A stretch of DNA of 29,702 bases from Perkinsus chesapeaki (taxonomy: Eukaryota > Perkinsozoa > Perkinsida > Perkinsidae). Shown one piece after another: positions 20,101-29,702 of this stretch (within the stretch, counting starts at the first letter, position 1; every line of letters begins with the position of its first letter). The stretch spans positions 1 through 29,702 of the forward strand of contig JAAPAO010000450.1 in NCBI GenBank assembly GCA_013115145.1, read 5' to 3'. Under the pieces are notes generated by a model. That model had not been told where the DNA came from and ran no database searches. It saw only the letters and a program-made list of their open reading frames with translations. The position numbers and the translations under genes were made by a program.

Positions 20101-20796
20101 GTCCGAGAATGCCGACGGCAAGTTCGTGACGGCCCCCGATACCGCGGCTACCTGCAACTTCGACCAATGGAGACAGTTCATCAGAAACTTCAAGACGCAG
20201 CTTCAAACGAAGGCTGCTGTAAGTCGTCGGTTGCACCGCATGAGTGAGGGCTTACTCTGTCAGGAGGTGGATACGCAACGTGTGGCATCTTTCGACAACA
20301 TCGATAACGGTCTCCGTGATTTGGTCGACCGTCTTGTTGTGGTTCCAATCGCTGAACTCCTAGAAGGCATCAGCTGCCGCTTTATGTAGGAGATGACGCT
20401 CTGTATTGTTTATGCAATTGAAGTTGTTTAGGGCCGTCCGTTGGGAAGGATTCATCAACCAGTTTTGCTGGACTTATGCTGCCGGCGTCACCGGTTTCGG
20501 AGGCGCTCTCCTCGCCGCCTGTGGCATTATGGTCGTCGTTCTCATTTACGAGTTTGTGGTAAGCATTGAAAAGTCTTCGTTGCCTTCGCGGATTCTTCCT
20601 GAATAGATCTGGCGCTACTTGAAGGACAACCGCTGCATCAAGAGGTCGCTCGCCAAGGAGGCTAGGACGCACCCAGCCCAGTCGCCTCAGGTGGGCAAAG
20701 CAGCCTTGCCGTGGCTTGAAGATGTTGCTTGATCAGGTCGGCGCTGCTCCACAAGTTGGAGTTCCATTGACTGTGCAAATTAACGTGCAAAAATGA
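17110..20796 (+). CDS. prominin-like five-pass membrane glycoprotein
   Basis: About 23 short exons splice in frame to roughly 900 residues, close to prominin-1 (865). Prominins sit in cholesterol-rich membrane protrusions. A signal peptide starts at ATG 17110 (MRLLSVASVAGLASA). TM1 (FTLGILLLVGWVILLPCFLC) runs into a Cys/Arg-rich cytosolic loop. TM2 is ACVLIGLALTLALLIAG. A large extracellular domain (about 17820-18600) includes CVFCDACCGG. TM3 is AGVFLPIALLILVVLCG, and a Cys-rich loop and TM4 (CCITWVYAFIACYVSGIV) follow. The second large extracellular domain (about 18930-20370) has NNQT and NNIS glycosylation sites. TM5 (GVTGFGGALLAACGIMVVVL) precedes a cytosolic tail ending VQINVQK before TGA 20794-20796. 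Introns are 40-56 bases, except the first (17195-17286, about 92) and third-quarter ones near 50. Membrane order and the Cys-rich loop after TM1 support the family; sequence identity looks low. Confidence 0.72.
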
Positions 20797-21014
20797 AGCT
20801 CTTCTCCCTGCGTTAGTTAGGGCCACTCGAAGCAGTGGCACCTTGTACGAATCCTTTTATTAGCAAGACGTGGTTTTCTTTATTTCTATTTTTTATCTAC
20901 TCATGCAAGCGTGCTTTTTTAATGTGTTGCCGGTGTTACGAAGCTCCTTTATTGGCCTTGAGTTGAGTGTCCATCAATCGTGCTGCGACTGCTGGTGGTC
21001 TCAGGGCTGTGGCA

Positions 21015-22466
21015 ATGTCAAGCCAAGAGTCGACACGACTATTTCAAGAGCTCCGTCGAGTTCTCGCAGAACACGACAAGGTGTATGGGGAACTCGAGCG
21101 GGAGCGGCAACGCGGATGGGAGTCGGAGGCGGTTGGCAAGCTGTGGGAGATACGGCAGAAGCGTCTGTCGGAAGTGAGAGAGAATTCGGACGGCAGTGGA
21201 GAGACGAAGAAGAAAAACTGTAAAACGCCGGGATACAGAAAGTACCTGAATTTCTACAAGAAGAAGCTGCCGGAGGTTTGCTGGCGAGCCTATCTGATCG
21301 ACCACAAGAAACGGTTTCTAGATATTGGTTGCGCTCCAGGTGGTCTGTGTGCATTTTTCGTGGAAGATCTCAGCTGGTCTGGGATAGGGTTCTCGCTCCC
21401 ACCGGAAGATGGTGGTCTCGAGCTGAAGTACCACTCTGACAAGCTTAAGTTTGACTTCTGTGATATGGCCCGGGAGGGTGAGTATCTAAGGATAGCGGAG
21501 AAGGTTCGAGCGCTCGACGGTGAGGGGGCCACATTCGGCTACGTGAACCTTGGAGTGGTGATTGGGCAGCACCAAGTAGATTCCATGGGCGAAACGACTG
21601 AGGTTGCGCTGCAGTGTCTGACGGTGTGCCAGAACAGTTTTCTGGCGATGTTTGACCTTCTAAAGGTCGGTGGTGATTGCCAGTGGGTCTTCGCTTCGGC
21701 GAATCTAGGCCCATGGTTCTATTTTCTCGATAAGTTGAGCCAAGTTTTCGAAGAGAAAATTCATCTCTGCAGCACACTGGTGCCGTCGCGGTCGCCGGTG
21801 TACGCGATTTGCCGGAAGTTTAATCCAAACTGCGAGGCAGCGGTACGGTGGAGAGACGAGTTGCTGAGTATGAATATAACTGAGGAGAACCTACAGCGCT
21901 GGAGTTATCGCAGCTGGGAGGAGGCGCAGGGTACGGACATCGCACGTGGCATTGCTCTTCTTATATTGGCATCGCTTTGTTAGGAATCGTTTCACGACTG
22001 GCGGGTGACTTGCACAAGATTTGGGATGTCCAGCGCGAGGGGCTGTTAGACATTAGGAAATCTGCGGAGGCATCTGTTGAGGTGGAGGAGGTACCAATTC
22101 TGGAACACGAGACGGCGTTGGAAGGTCAAACATGTTGCGGTGCAGGTGGGTAAGAAGAAGGAGCTCAAGATGTTGAGCGGCGCGGCTGATCATGAGGACA
22201 AATATGAGGGCCGGGATCACACGGGACGGTCTAAACAGCATACTCCATCCAGGGCTGACATGGACATGGATTGGAGGTCCGCGCCTAGACTATCAGTTGA
22301 CGAGAAGCCCAGTTTCGGGCGCATGTCCAGCGAGAAGTCGACAACCAATCGCTCGTCCAGTGGAGCCACAGGAAGGTTTAGCGATAGCCGCGATCGGAGA
22401 AGTGACCGACGAGGGAGATACTCGAGTCAGCACAAAAGAAACGATGAGGACTGCAAGCAGCAGTGA
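21015..22466 (+). CDS. FtsJ/RrmJ-fold methyltransferase homologue with SR-like tail
   Basis: Three exons (21015-21930, 21984-22090, 22146-22466) sum to 448 codons. FtsJ-fold enzymes 2'-O-methylate RNA. A helical N-terminus (about 1-85) leads into a Rossmann domain with a clear SAM-binding motif I, FLDIGCAPGGLCAFF, near residue 100, followed by GIGFSLP. The C-terminal part is a linker plus a disordered Ser/Arg/Asp-rich tail (SDSRDRRSDRRGRYSSQHKR). The usual catalytic K-D-K-E residues are not visible at the expected places: the D strand reads YVNLGVVIGQH instead of a D-x-G-A-P motif, and the later strands read GGDCQWVFASAN and RSPVYAIC. It may therefore bind SAM without classical catalysis. ATG 21015 is the first Met; a frame extension upstream has only GTG. 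The introns are 53 and 55 bases. Confidence 0.82.
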
Positions 22467-22820
22467 ATAGTTCTGCCTTTCCGCTTAAAGTTCGAGGCCT
22501 GAACGTCTATCGGTTGAGGATTTGCATTTGTGTTTGTCAAGTTCCCAGCCGTACAGCTACGGAGACAATCAAACTACTAGATGCCATATCCACGTTTACG
22601 CTTCATTTTCATTGAGACCGAGCAATAGATTGTTAACACGGTCGGCGGCTGCCCTCGCGGTGTAATCATTACGCATCAATGAAGGCATCGTCCACGTCTG
22701 TGGTATCCGGGGATTGTGCCCCACAAGGCATACTTTCTCTCAACCGATACAGTAGGAAGTGTGAGATCCGATCTGTTATCGGAGGACAGTGGTGTGGATC
22801 TATCAGACGCTGAAGTACAA
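22467..22820. other. intergenic, 3' of the FtsJ-like gene
   Basis: These 354 bases separate the FtsJ-like stop codon from the tRNA gene. I see no domain, repeat or RNA structure. Part of it must be the 3' untranslated region of the preceding gene. Confidence 0.45.
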
Positions 22821-22892
22821 TGACCCCGGCCCGATTCGAACGGACAACCTTCTGATCTGGAGTCAGATGCGCTACCGTTGCGCCACAGGGCC
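22821..22892 (-). tRNA. tRNA-Trp (anticodon CCA)
   Basis: The minus strand folds as a standard cloverleaf of 72 bases including discriminator A. The acceptor stem GGCCCTG pairs with CGGGGTC (with G-U pairs). The D arm contains GCGCAACGGTAGCGC. The anticodon arm TCTGA-CTCCAGA-TCAGA places CCA at the anticodon, and the T arm is GTCCGTTCGAATCGGGC. The internal B box GTTCGAATC is intact. No intron is present and CCA is not encoded. An open frame reading through it is an artefact. Confidence 0.95.
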
Positions 22893-23837
22893 AGTTTATC
22901 ATTATTTTGTAATGCAAGACTGTCTATGGAACATCTGAGATCATAATAGATAGAATTCAGATGCAGCAAACAGGATCTCTTCGGCACGCGTTGTATCTAT
23001 TATGGTACTACAACGTAGTAGCCCGTTTGATTGGCATGGAAAGCATCTCAAGATATCCGCGTCGACGCCTTGGGGTTTCAGATCGGAGAGAAGGACGAAC
23101 TATACGTGCTGTTCGGCGCGGCAGGATTAGCGGGGATTAGTACCAGAGCACAGAATCTCTGATCACACCTGCTAGGTGTCACCTAGGTGCGACAATCCGT
23201 CTAACAATCTAAGTTATAGAACAATGTTTAATGCGTAGAATTCAGACGCCTGGGCTTAGATGAACCGGGTATAGATACTGCGGGAACAATGCCCATACAA
23301 TACGGTAATCATGTGTTGCCGAAATGTTAAACTCAACAAGGGTCAACTGTAGAGAGAATGATCTGCCGCAGCAGGGCATGGATATAACAATCTGCGGAGG
23401 CATTGATAGTTCGCGGTGAACATCATGATATGAACATACTTATAGTACTACTATTTGAGCCTCAAGAGTTCCATATATATCCTCTAACACTAACATCGAG
23501 AGGCACTGCTGCGGTTAACTATACTAAGGAGGCATATATAGAGGATATGAAGTCAGTTCCAGGGCCGCTTCGGAGTAGCGAAGGGCACTTTTGGAACAAT
23601 GAACGAACGCCAAAGACGAAGACCAAGTAGTGACAATAGGCGAAAGGCTACGCAAGCTTAGTGAGAAGCCAAACTCTATTGGGATGCTCTAATGGACCAG
23701 TGACATCAATTAAATTTAGCAGCACCAGCAGTAGCAATCTTACTTAAAAATGATAGAAGCGTCAGACAGGCAGGTGGCAACAGTAATGCAGTAACCGATG
23801 TTCTTCAAGGCGCCCAGGCCAAATGCGCCCCATGGTC
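22893..23837. other. intergenic region, no gene seen
   Basis: About 945 bases between the tRNA and the end of the cyclin gene. The only notable frame (23403-23630, plus) is short, has no family motif and no convincing splice context. Base composition is more AT-rich than in the coding regions. A short alternative last exon of the cyclin could lie at about 23836-23762 if an intron at 23894-23837 is used. Confidence 0.45.
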
Positions 23838-25268
23838 TCAGTAGCAATGGTAATTGGCCTCTTCGAAATAGTAGTCCAGAGATATCAAACTCACACATCG
23901 ACGCTTAGGTGATGCATATTTTTTGTCGATGCTTTCAGCCAATGCATATCCCAAATCTTCCCATCGTCCTCGCCATACTCCCATGATTTGTGCACGAAGG
24001 GAAGCAAAGTTGTCAGGGGTAGCCACCGGGCTGTGCGCACCACAGGCTTCACAAGCAATACAAACTGCAGCCAAGCTGGCCTCGCTGTTGATGACCGATA
24101 AAGGTATTGACAATGCCACAATCTCCAATAGATACTGAGCGAGCCAGTACTCGCGAGGGAGCGCCTCCGCGGTCGGGGTGGGACAGTAGGCCGAGAAAGC
24201 TGTTCTAACGACATACTAAAGACCAAGGATGAGCATGCCTACGAGGTCATTCCCACCTCAGCTGTTTGGTTGTAAACGTCGAAATTGAGCACATTGAGAA
24301 TGGTCGCCTCTGCTGTGTATATCTTTTCAGGGGGCAGCATATAGCCGGAGAGGTGGGCCAAGAAGTCTCTAACTGCAACACCTACGGGAAAGGGACACGT
24401 ACTCATACAGCATATAAGATAACACAGACTCATGTTGCATAGAAGGTACACTCACCCTTTTCCAGCGTATCTTTACCATCAAAGGTGTCCGCTGTTTTGA
24501 GTGCAATACAAAGGGCTGCCACCATAACCTGAAATACAACATATCCCAAGCAAAAGCACCGATCCGAAGGGCACTACCTGCTGGAGCTCTGCCCCACTGA
24601 GGAGAAGAGTTGCTCGGGAGGAGTAGTAACGTGTTTGACTGGCGAGCTTGGCCCCGTACCGGTCGGCTATCGCTATAGCTGTGAACACAACGGCATCATC
24701 GACCTAATAGCCAACAGCACGTAGAGCTATCGCTGAGAATGGCTTCTTGCATTGAGGACATCAAGTGACTCGGACATCCACATTATGATAGCCTGCCTGT
24801 CCGACAGTGACATGTTAATGTCCTCAGGTGTCATTCTTTGCAGGGGTCTTCCTGAGATTGGAACCACCATTTCATGACAGGTGCGATGCTGCCGCCCAGT
24901 GGGCAGTGCCCACCCGCGCCGTCTTTCATAATTTTCGCGACCAAGGGTGCTGCAGTACTCCTGGTGCTCAAACCCAAATCTCTCGGATCCGGTCCACCGT
25001 TCAAGCGTGCCAGCGCGGAGGTGAGTCCCTACGAACAGGACGCTCCAACGACCACAAGTTAGCTACCCACATCATAAGCTGCCTTCCTGTTGGCCGGGGA
25101 GCGACAGCCGCCGCCCCTTTTGGCCGGATGCCGAGCCCCTTGGCCTCTGGTGGACTGGTGGTCCAGCCTCAGTGATCCCCGGCTGTCCATTGTACTAGCG
25201 CTACTCATAATCCTACTAAGTCTACGGCAACCAGGGCGCTTAGGGCCCGGGGAGGAAGGCAAAAGCAT
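23838..25268 (-). CDS. cyclin (cyclin-box fold, N and C lobes)
   Basis: Seven exons (25268-25071, 25028-24914, 24851-24751, 24703-24578, 24528-24456, 24381-24257, 24215-23838) sum to 372 codons. Cyclins bind and activate cyclin-dependent kinases. Residues about 1-100 are disordered and basic, with RxxL strings such as RGSL that could act as a destruction box. The cyclin N box includes DRQAIIMWMSESLDVLN, AIAIADRYGAK, LQQVMVAALCIALKTAD and PPEKIYTAEATILNVLNFDV. The Lys in CIALKTAD and the Glu in TAEATIL match the pair that contacts the CDK PSTAIRE helix. The C lobe (YWLAQYLLEIVALS, SEASLAAVCIACEACG) follows the A/B-type pattern of a second box. The intron at 24750-24704 is GC-AG. The exact C-terminus is uncertain (stop at 23838-23840, or a further small exon). 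The mitotic A/B class is likely but not assignable by eye. Confidence 0.85.
24704..24750 (-). other. GC-AG intron in cyclin gene
   Basis: A 47-base intron starts GCAAGA and ends TATTAG on the minus strand. It joins SESLDVLN to VDDAVVFTAIAIADRY inside the first cyclin helix and keeps frame. The only nearby GT donor (GTCCTC, nine bases upstream) would be a very poor match, although it would also keep frame with loss of three residues. Confidence 0.75.
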
Positions 25269-25796
25269 TCTGATGGTAACACAAGCAGACTATTCCAAAC
25301 AGCAATACCTTCTGTACTCGACTGGCTCCAGAACCACCCCGACGAGACGAAGCTGTGAACGCAACAATAACAGTGCGATGCAAGACCAGTGCATACAGCA
25401 GCACAGCGTGTCAAACACAGTTTGTTGGCAGAGCACCCAGTTGCTTCTTTCGGCGTTTTTTTGGCTTTCTGTGAAGAAACAACGCGGATATCTTGGAATT
25501 TCCCATGGAGGCAGTGACAGGGGTCCTTCACCGCACCGTTCGGCTGCCCTCGGCCCGGTAGAGACTCGCGAAGCTGGTCCTTGCGAATATGCTGACCGCA
25601 GCCCTTTGGGGTTCGCCAATCCGCGTAGGCACCTGCAGTGGGTGACCTCACCAAGTACGATGACGGTGCTGATAGTTATTAATATTCAAATAGATATCAG
25701 AAACCGGAAACTCGGTTATCGATATCTCAGTGAAACCCAGCGAGGCTTGATACACTCGACTAAGCACATCAAAAGGGAAGGTCCGGCCGCGGCAGT
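25269..25796. other. 5' flank of the cyclin gene; no supported gene
   Basis: About 530 bases upstream of the cyclin start codon. A long plus-strand frame (25090-25800) and a minus-strand frame (25205-25654) both cross it, but neither has a recognisable domain and the first is partly antisense to cyclin exon 1. It probably holds the cyclin promoter and the 3' end of the next minus-strand gene. Confidence 0.4.
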
Positions 25797-26439
25797 TTAG
25801 TCGCCCCTGATGCTCTGGTGGCTCTCGTGAGCATTGCTCATTGAGCAAGCATACGCTATCGCCATTTTCCTTCGTTTCATTTTAGCAATGGAGGAGTTGC
25901 GGCAGTTCTGGCCCAGAACTTCTGGGAAGTCAGCTGCTAGCCTGTTGAACCGGAACAGCTGAAGACCATTACCATCAAAGACTTCCAACACTGCTTCGTC
26001 CTTCACCATGCGCCGGAAGTAACTACCGGGAAATTTCTCTTGCACAAGTCGATGTCGTCGCCGTGGTCGATGCCTCGGTCCCAGATAGCAAACGAAAAAA
26101 TACCACAGGCAACGTAGAGGTACTTGAAACAGTTTAGAACTCTCGCAGTCGTGCGGACTATCTGATAGAGCCGGGGCATCTCTAGCTCACGGACACGCTT
26201 CCTCGGTCCACGTCGATCTTTAAAACACATAGTTCCTGTATGGGGTTAGGTGGCCAGACGATGGAGAGCTCACGGTCTCCTCGCGACTGTCTTGGACGGG
26301 TGCGCACGATGCCTATAAACGTGAATGAGGCTGACTCAGGCGGCCTCCTGGATGCGGCGTTAATGCCATGGGCGGAGCAATTGATGGCTGGATCCAAAAC
26401 CACATCAAAATTTTTCAAGCTCTTTGAATTCAAAACCAC
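25797..26439 (-). CDS. unresolved multi-exon gene, unknown function
   Basis: Three minus-strand stretches look coding. About 26390-26190 includes SASFTFIGIVRTRPRQ and IVWPPNPIQELCVLKIDVDRG. About 26225-26030 includes LNCFKYLYVACGIFSFAIWD. From 26045 to the stop at 25797 there is SYFRRMVKDEAVLEVFDGNG and a basic segment KMKRRKMAIAYACS. They are in different frames, as expected of spliced exons, but I could not place donors and acceptors with confidence. A competing plus-strand frame (26240-26620) also looks coding, so the strand is uncertain. No family is recognised. Confidence 0.35.
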
Positions 26440-26780
26440 AGGTGGCGAAGGCTACCTCAGCCAGGCAGGCCACGTCCACATGCTGCCGTCCTGGCCTGCC
26501 GGGATTACAATTACTCGGCTCTACCACCTACCAGGCGTTATCCCCTTCAAAGGAGAAAGTCTCAAGTTGATAGAATATTTACATGAACTCAAGTCTAACT
26601 TTTCTGCGAGATGTCCCTGACTAAAAAAAACTACGAATCATCAGCCGCACAGAAAGGCCAACACTGTATAATCGGTTCTAGTAAGTTATTTTGTTGAAAA
26701 AGCAAAGTAGATCCGTAAGGCTCGGTAGCTCCTCGAACGAGCGAAAAGAGTTAAAGGACCAACGAGGAGATCTTCAAAAG

Positions 26781-28955
26781 CTATCTAAGCCACTTCTTGA
26801 TGACGTTGCGTATCCTCTCGGAGACGGTCCTGATCGCGCACAAGAAAATCTCAATGCCCGCTAAGGATGGCAGCAACCTTACTCGTCGTACACATCGCAC
26901 CAGTAGCAATGTGGTGCACCTCGCACCTGTATTGAATACAACATCGTTTGCTTAACCTGCTCTTACCAGCTCCACTTCAGGCCCTTCTCCTTCTTTAGAG
27001 ATGGATGATGGATACCATGGATCAGCATCGCCATTAATCGATAATATGTTACTTGTACTGCGGAAATCGTCAACATATTTCCTGAGCTCTTCGACTCCTT
27101 TGAGTATCTTAAAAATAGTGAGCAAGATTGAATTCATGCTACGGACATCTGCTTTGGATATTCCAAAGCCTTCTTGACATAACCAGGTCAGATAGTCGAC
27201 CCATGTGTTTCCGATCCGCGTAAAGAAGGGGCACGCTGCAGAATCGCAGGTTGAAAGTAGCCCTCTACTGGAACAGCTATGAAAATCAGACATCCTATAT
27301 TCGCCAGGATTCTTCTCGTCTTTCAACCTGAGTGCAAGGACTAAGGACAATTTTAATATCAAGGCCGACTCAGCAAGCAAGACTTTTAATCCTGCGGCTA
27401 AGTCTCTTCTCGGTTTACTGGCCTTGTAAATTGTAGCCAGCATATCCAATGGAGTTGCTCTGAATGGAACCTTGTTAATGAACGACAATATCTCGACTTA
27501 CCCCCCTTCCGTAAACTTCTTGCAGATCTTCTGGATGTTGCAATATTCTTCCTCACATAGCGGGTCATTGCTTTGTAAGTCTATACCAGTGAGTACACCA
27601 TTGAAAGTACTAAGCCAGGAAAAAATTTCTTATAAACCGCTCGTAAGTTAACAACTTGAAGTGAGCCCGGGAGCTCACAGAACTGACTGGACTTCGCGAG
27701 TCTCCAAGTCCATTTCATGTATGTCAAGTGTCTTCTCGAGCTGTCGACGTCCTTCCGGTGACCCTAACTTCTTGCCAATAGCCGAGTGCGCATCCTCCAA
27801 CTGCAGGAAACTGTAGGCTTTTAAAAGTGGTGTGCTCTCACCGCTGTGAGACACTGACGGCTCCCTCCCAGGGCAGGATTAGAGAAATCCTTCGCCACGA
27901 CCTCGGTATACCTTACAAAATATTACGATGGAATTACCAGTGCAAAGCAGAGTACAACGACGTCAATGGAAATGAAACTTGACAGAGGGTATGAAAGATA
28001 TGCTCAAAACAACATGTTCGTCCTCAGGCATCTCTAGTTGGAACTTCAGTGGAGCGGAGGACACGATTGCGCCATCAAAGACATCTTGGTAATACTTCCG
28101 AGCCAATGCTGCGATCGTCTGACATAAGAAGCATCCAATGTATATGCATGAGACTTTTATAATGAGAGGGTGTCGGCTACTCCTCCGTTGCTGCATCCAA
28201 AGAGGATTATTCTTATTCCAGGCAAACGTGATTTGATATTCTGACCCACGAGGGCCACATCTTGAACCGACTGAGGCACTGTGAAAAACTTCCTCAGCGT
28301 TTCCACTGAGAACTCCTTTGTAGGCAAGCTCTCACCGGTATACCTGCGGGCAACAGCGGAAGGCTCAAAAACACCTAATCGGCCGCTGGACGAAGAAAGA
28401 ATACCTTTGCTCGACAATAGCGATGCTTGCATTTATGCCCTTCGCAGTTCGTTGTATGTCATTCAAGGGACGTTCGAGCGGGGTCAAAGAATTAACCCCT
28501 AGGAGCAATACCTGAGACAATTGTAGTGGACTGGACGAATGAAGCTCCACTCAAGCTCCAGGTTCATATCGAACGTTCACTGCGAATAGACTTGGTATGG
28601 CTTACGGGCTTCTTTGCATCATAGAAGTCATCTTTCCTCACGGTGCGCAGAAGAAAAGTACCTCCTTTTTTACCTAGAATACCACCCATAAAATAGGTCC
28701 CATATACTCTGTACTATACAAACACTAATTGGAAGTGTATAGTGCGAGCCACACCAGCTGTGACTCTGAGTCACAGCCTGTGAGGTCTAGCAGACTGCTA
28801 ATAAAAACAACTCAATAGACATCCGTTCAACTGTCAGACGGAGGATTAATGGGCTAGCAATTATGCCGTAACTTTTGAGTGGTCCACCGGACATTCCACG
28901 GTTTCCCAATACCAGCCACTTCGCAAGCGTTGCGGGTATCTCTCTGATGGATATC
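26781..28955 (-). CDS. S28-family serine peptidase (PRCP/DPP7-like), 5' end unresolved
   Basis: From 28511 inward nine exons (28511-28375, 28343-28181, 28118-27979, 27911-27842, 27800-27679, 27609-27502, 27459-26967, 26926-26883, 26829-26781) sum to exactly 442 codons. S28 peptidases cleave after proline and are usually lysosomal or secreted. Family blocks in order are IVEQRYSFFVQRPIR (normally EHRYYGxSxP), the nucleophile motif ILFGCSNGG (usually GGSYGG), ALARKYYQDVFDGAIVSSAP, and a Cys-rich middle. SINGDADPW carries the catalytic Asp, and VRGAPHCYWCD carries the catalytic His. ERIRNVIKKWLR closes the protein, as usual for S28. Upstream, FLLRTVRKDDFYDAKKP (about 28665-28606) and WYWETVECPVDHSK (about 28915-28874) match the family's N-terminal DHF and QRYF blocks, but the junctions and signal peptide are not resolved. 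Confidence 0.88.
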
Positions 28956-29702
28956 TGAACAAACACAAGCAGCTACGAATGACAGGCAAACCCAAGCTCT
29001 GCTATTCACATGTAAAGTGGGCATATAAGCATATAATATAAGCTGTATCATTCACAGTCAACGACGACACTCCGTTCGAAATACAGGGTGCTTATTTTCG
29101 AAGGGCCAGTCCATTGTAGCTTTCTATTGCGAGAGGATTAGGCGGGGGGCTCAAACCATTCGAAAGCTCTCATTCTTGCTCATATTGTCAGAGGTCGGTT
29201 AGAGCATTTACCACACATTTCTGTGTGAACAGTGCCATGGAAGGAAACGCCACGAAACAGGTGGCAGAGCTGAAGGTGCTCAAAGCGGCTCGGTGTACTT
29301 GGGATGGCCCTTCTCGAATTGGCACCCTTTACGAGAGGAGAATGCCTGGCCGATGCCCATCATTACCCATCGAATGGCCAGGTCTGATTTTGATGAGCCA
29401 ATGAAGCCGAAAAAGAGTAAAGCAGGATCTGTAGACGCATCCACACTTCTTTAAACACTAACACACATAGCGAGACCAAGATGGACAACCACACAAGCCA
29501 CTAGCAAACGCCACGGAAAGCGTCGATCTCGCCATTTAATGCTACTCAAATGACGTCGTGGAGTTGGTGTGATTTATGGAGCACCGCTCCGTAAACAAGA
29601 AACCCTGCGAGTCGAACCCTGGAAAATGCAAACAGCGGGCCGGGCCCGAGTCAATAATATTGGATGTATAGGCGGTGAGCAAAAAACTTCCGAGAGCCTA
29701 CG
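28956..29702. other. upstream flank of the S28 gene; nothing else resolved
   Basis: A minus-strand stretch at about 29045-28956 could carry the first exon of the S28 gene (Met-led, with a hydrophobic AWVCLSFVAACVC in one frame suggesting a signal peptide), but the frame that joins to the next exon is different and I cannot choose. From about 29060 to the right edge I see no gene, repeat or RNA. Confidence 0.4.

Noticed and set aside
22676-22987. 103-residue minus-strand frame
   Set aside because: It runs straight through the tRNA-Trp gene; the ALWRNGSASDSRSEG-type string is the known false translation of a tRNA.
23403-23630. 75-residue plus-strand frame, considered as a retroelement fragment
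   Set aside because: No reverse transcriptase, integrase or protease motif, no terminal repeats, and no neighbouring degenerate element.
25090-25800. 236-residue plus-strand frame
   Set aside because: It is partly antisense to cyclin exon 1, has no domain, and its composition is what GC-balanced antisense sequence gives.

Overview
The window is eukaryotic nuclear DNA from a compact, intron-rich protist genome. Most genes carry many tiny GT-AG introns, usually 40 to 60 bases, and I could splice most of them by eye with the reading frame kept. Three fully spliced genes end in exact codon multiples: OGG1 366 codons, ChaC 157, FtsJ-like 448. Base composition is close to even, and genes lie on both strands about every 2 to 3 kb. 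The small introns, the gene families and the codon use suggest an alveolate, perhaps a perkinsid such as Perkinsus. That is an inference from style, not from a marker gene.

Layout, left to right. An AT-rich degenerate tandem repeat (1-192) is followed by a coiled-coil/Sfi1-like gene on the plus strand (about 1193-3778). It converges on a minus-strand gene (4237-6392) for a low-complexity protein with Thr tracts, a His cluster and four copies of a 23-residue repeat. Next come a poorly resolved plus-strand gene (6772-7172), a ChaC-type gamma-glutamylcyclotransferase (7435-8195, plus) and a small unknown minus-strand gene (8387-8785). A long plus-strand gene (9053-13926) encodes a PHD-PWWP-SET chromatin protein. 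One of its introns holds a 22-bp minisatellite and a 98-base assembly gap. OGG1 8-oxoguanine DNA glycosylase (14209-15710, plus) follows.

The second half has a single-exon, single-pass membrane protein with a basic tail (15875-16672, minus), divergent from a prominin-like five-pass membrane protein with about 23 exons (17110-20796, plus). Then come an FtsJ-fold methyltransferase homologue with an SR-like tail (21015-22466, plus), a tRNA-Trp(CCA) gene (22821-22892, minus), a cyclin (23838-25268, minus), an unresolved coding region (25797-26439) and an S28 serine peptidase (26781 to about 28955, minus).

The genes do not form one pathway. They are housekeeping, chromatin, cell-cycle, membrane and proteolysis functions in ordinary eukaryotic order. 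I see no mobile element, CRISPR array or prokaryotic-style operon. The most unusual content is the divergent SET protein with its minisatellite intron, the FtsJ-fold protein that seems to have lost its catalytic tetrad, the tandem-repeat protein, and the tiny or GC-AG introns.
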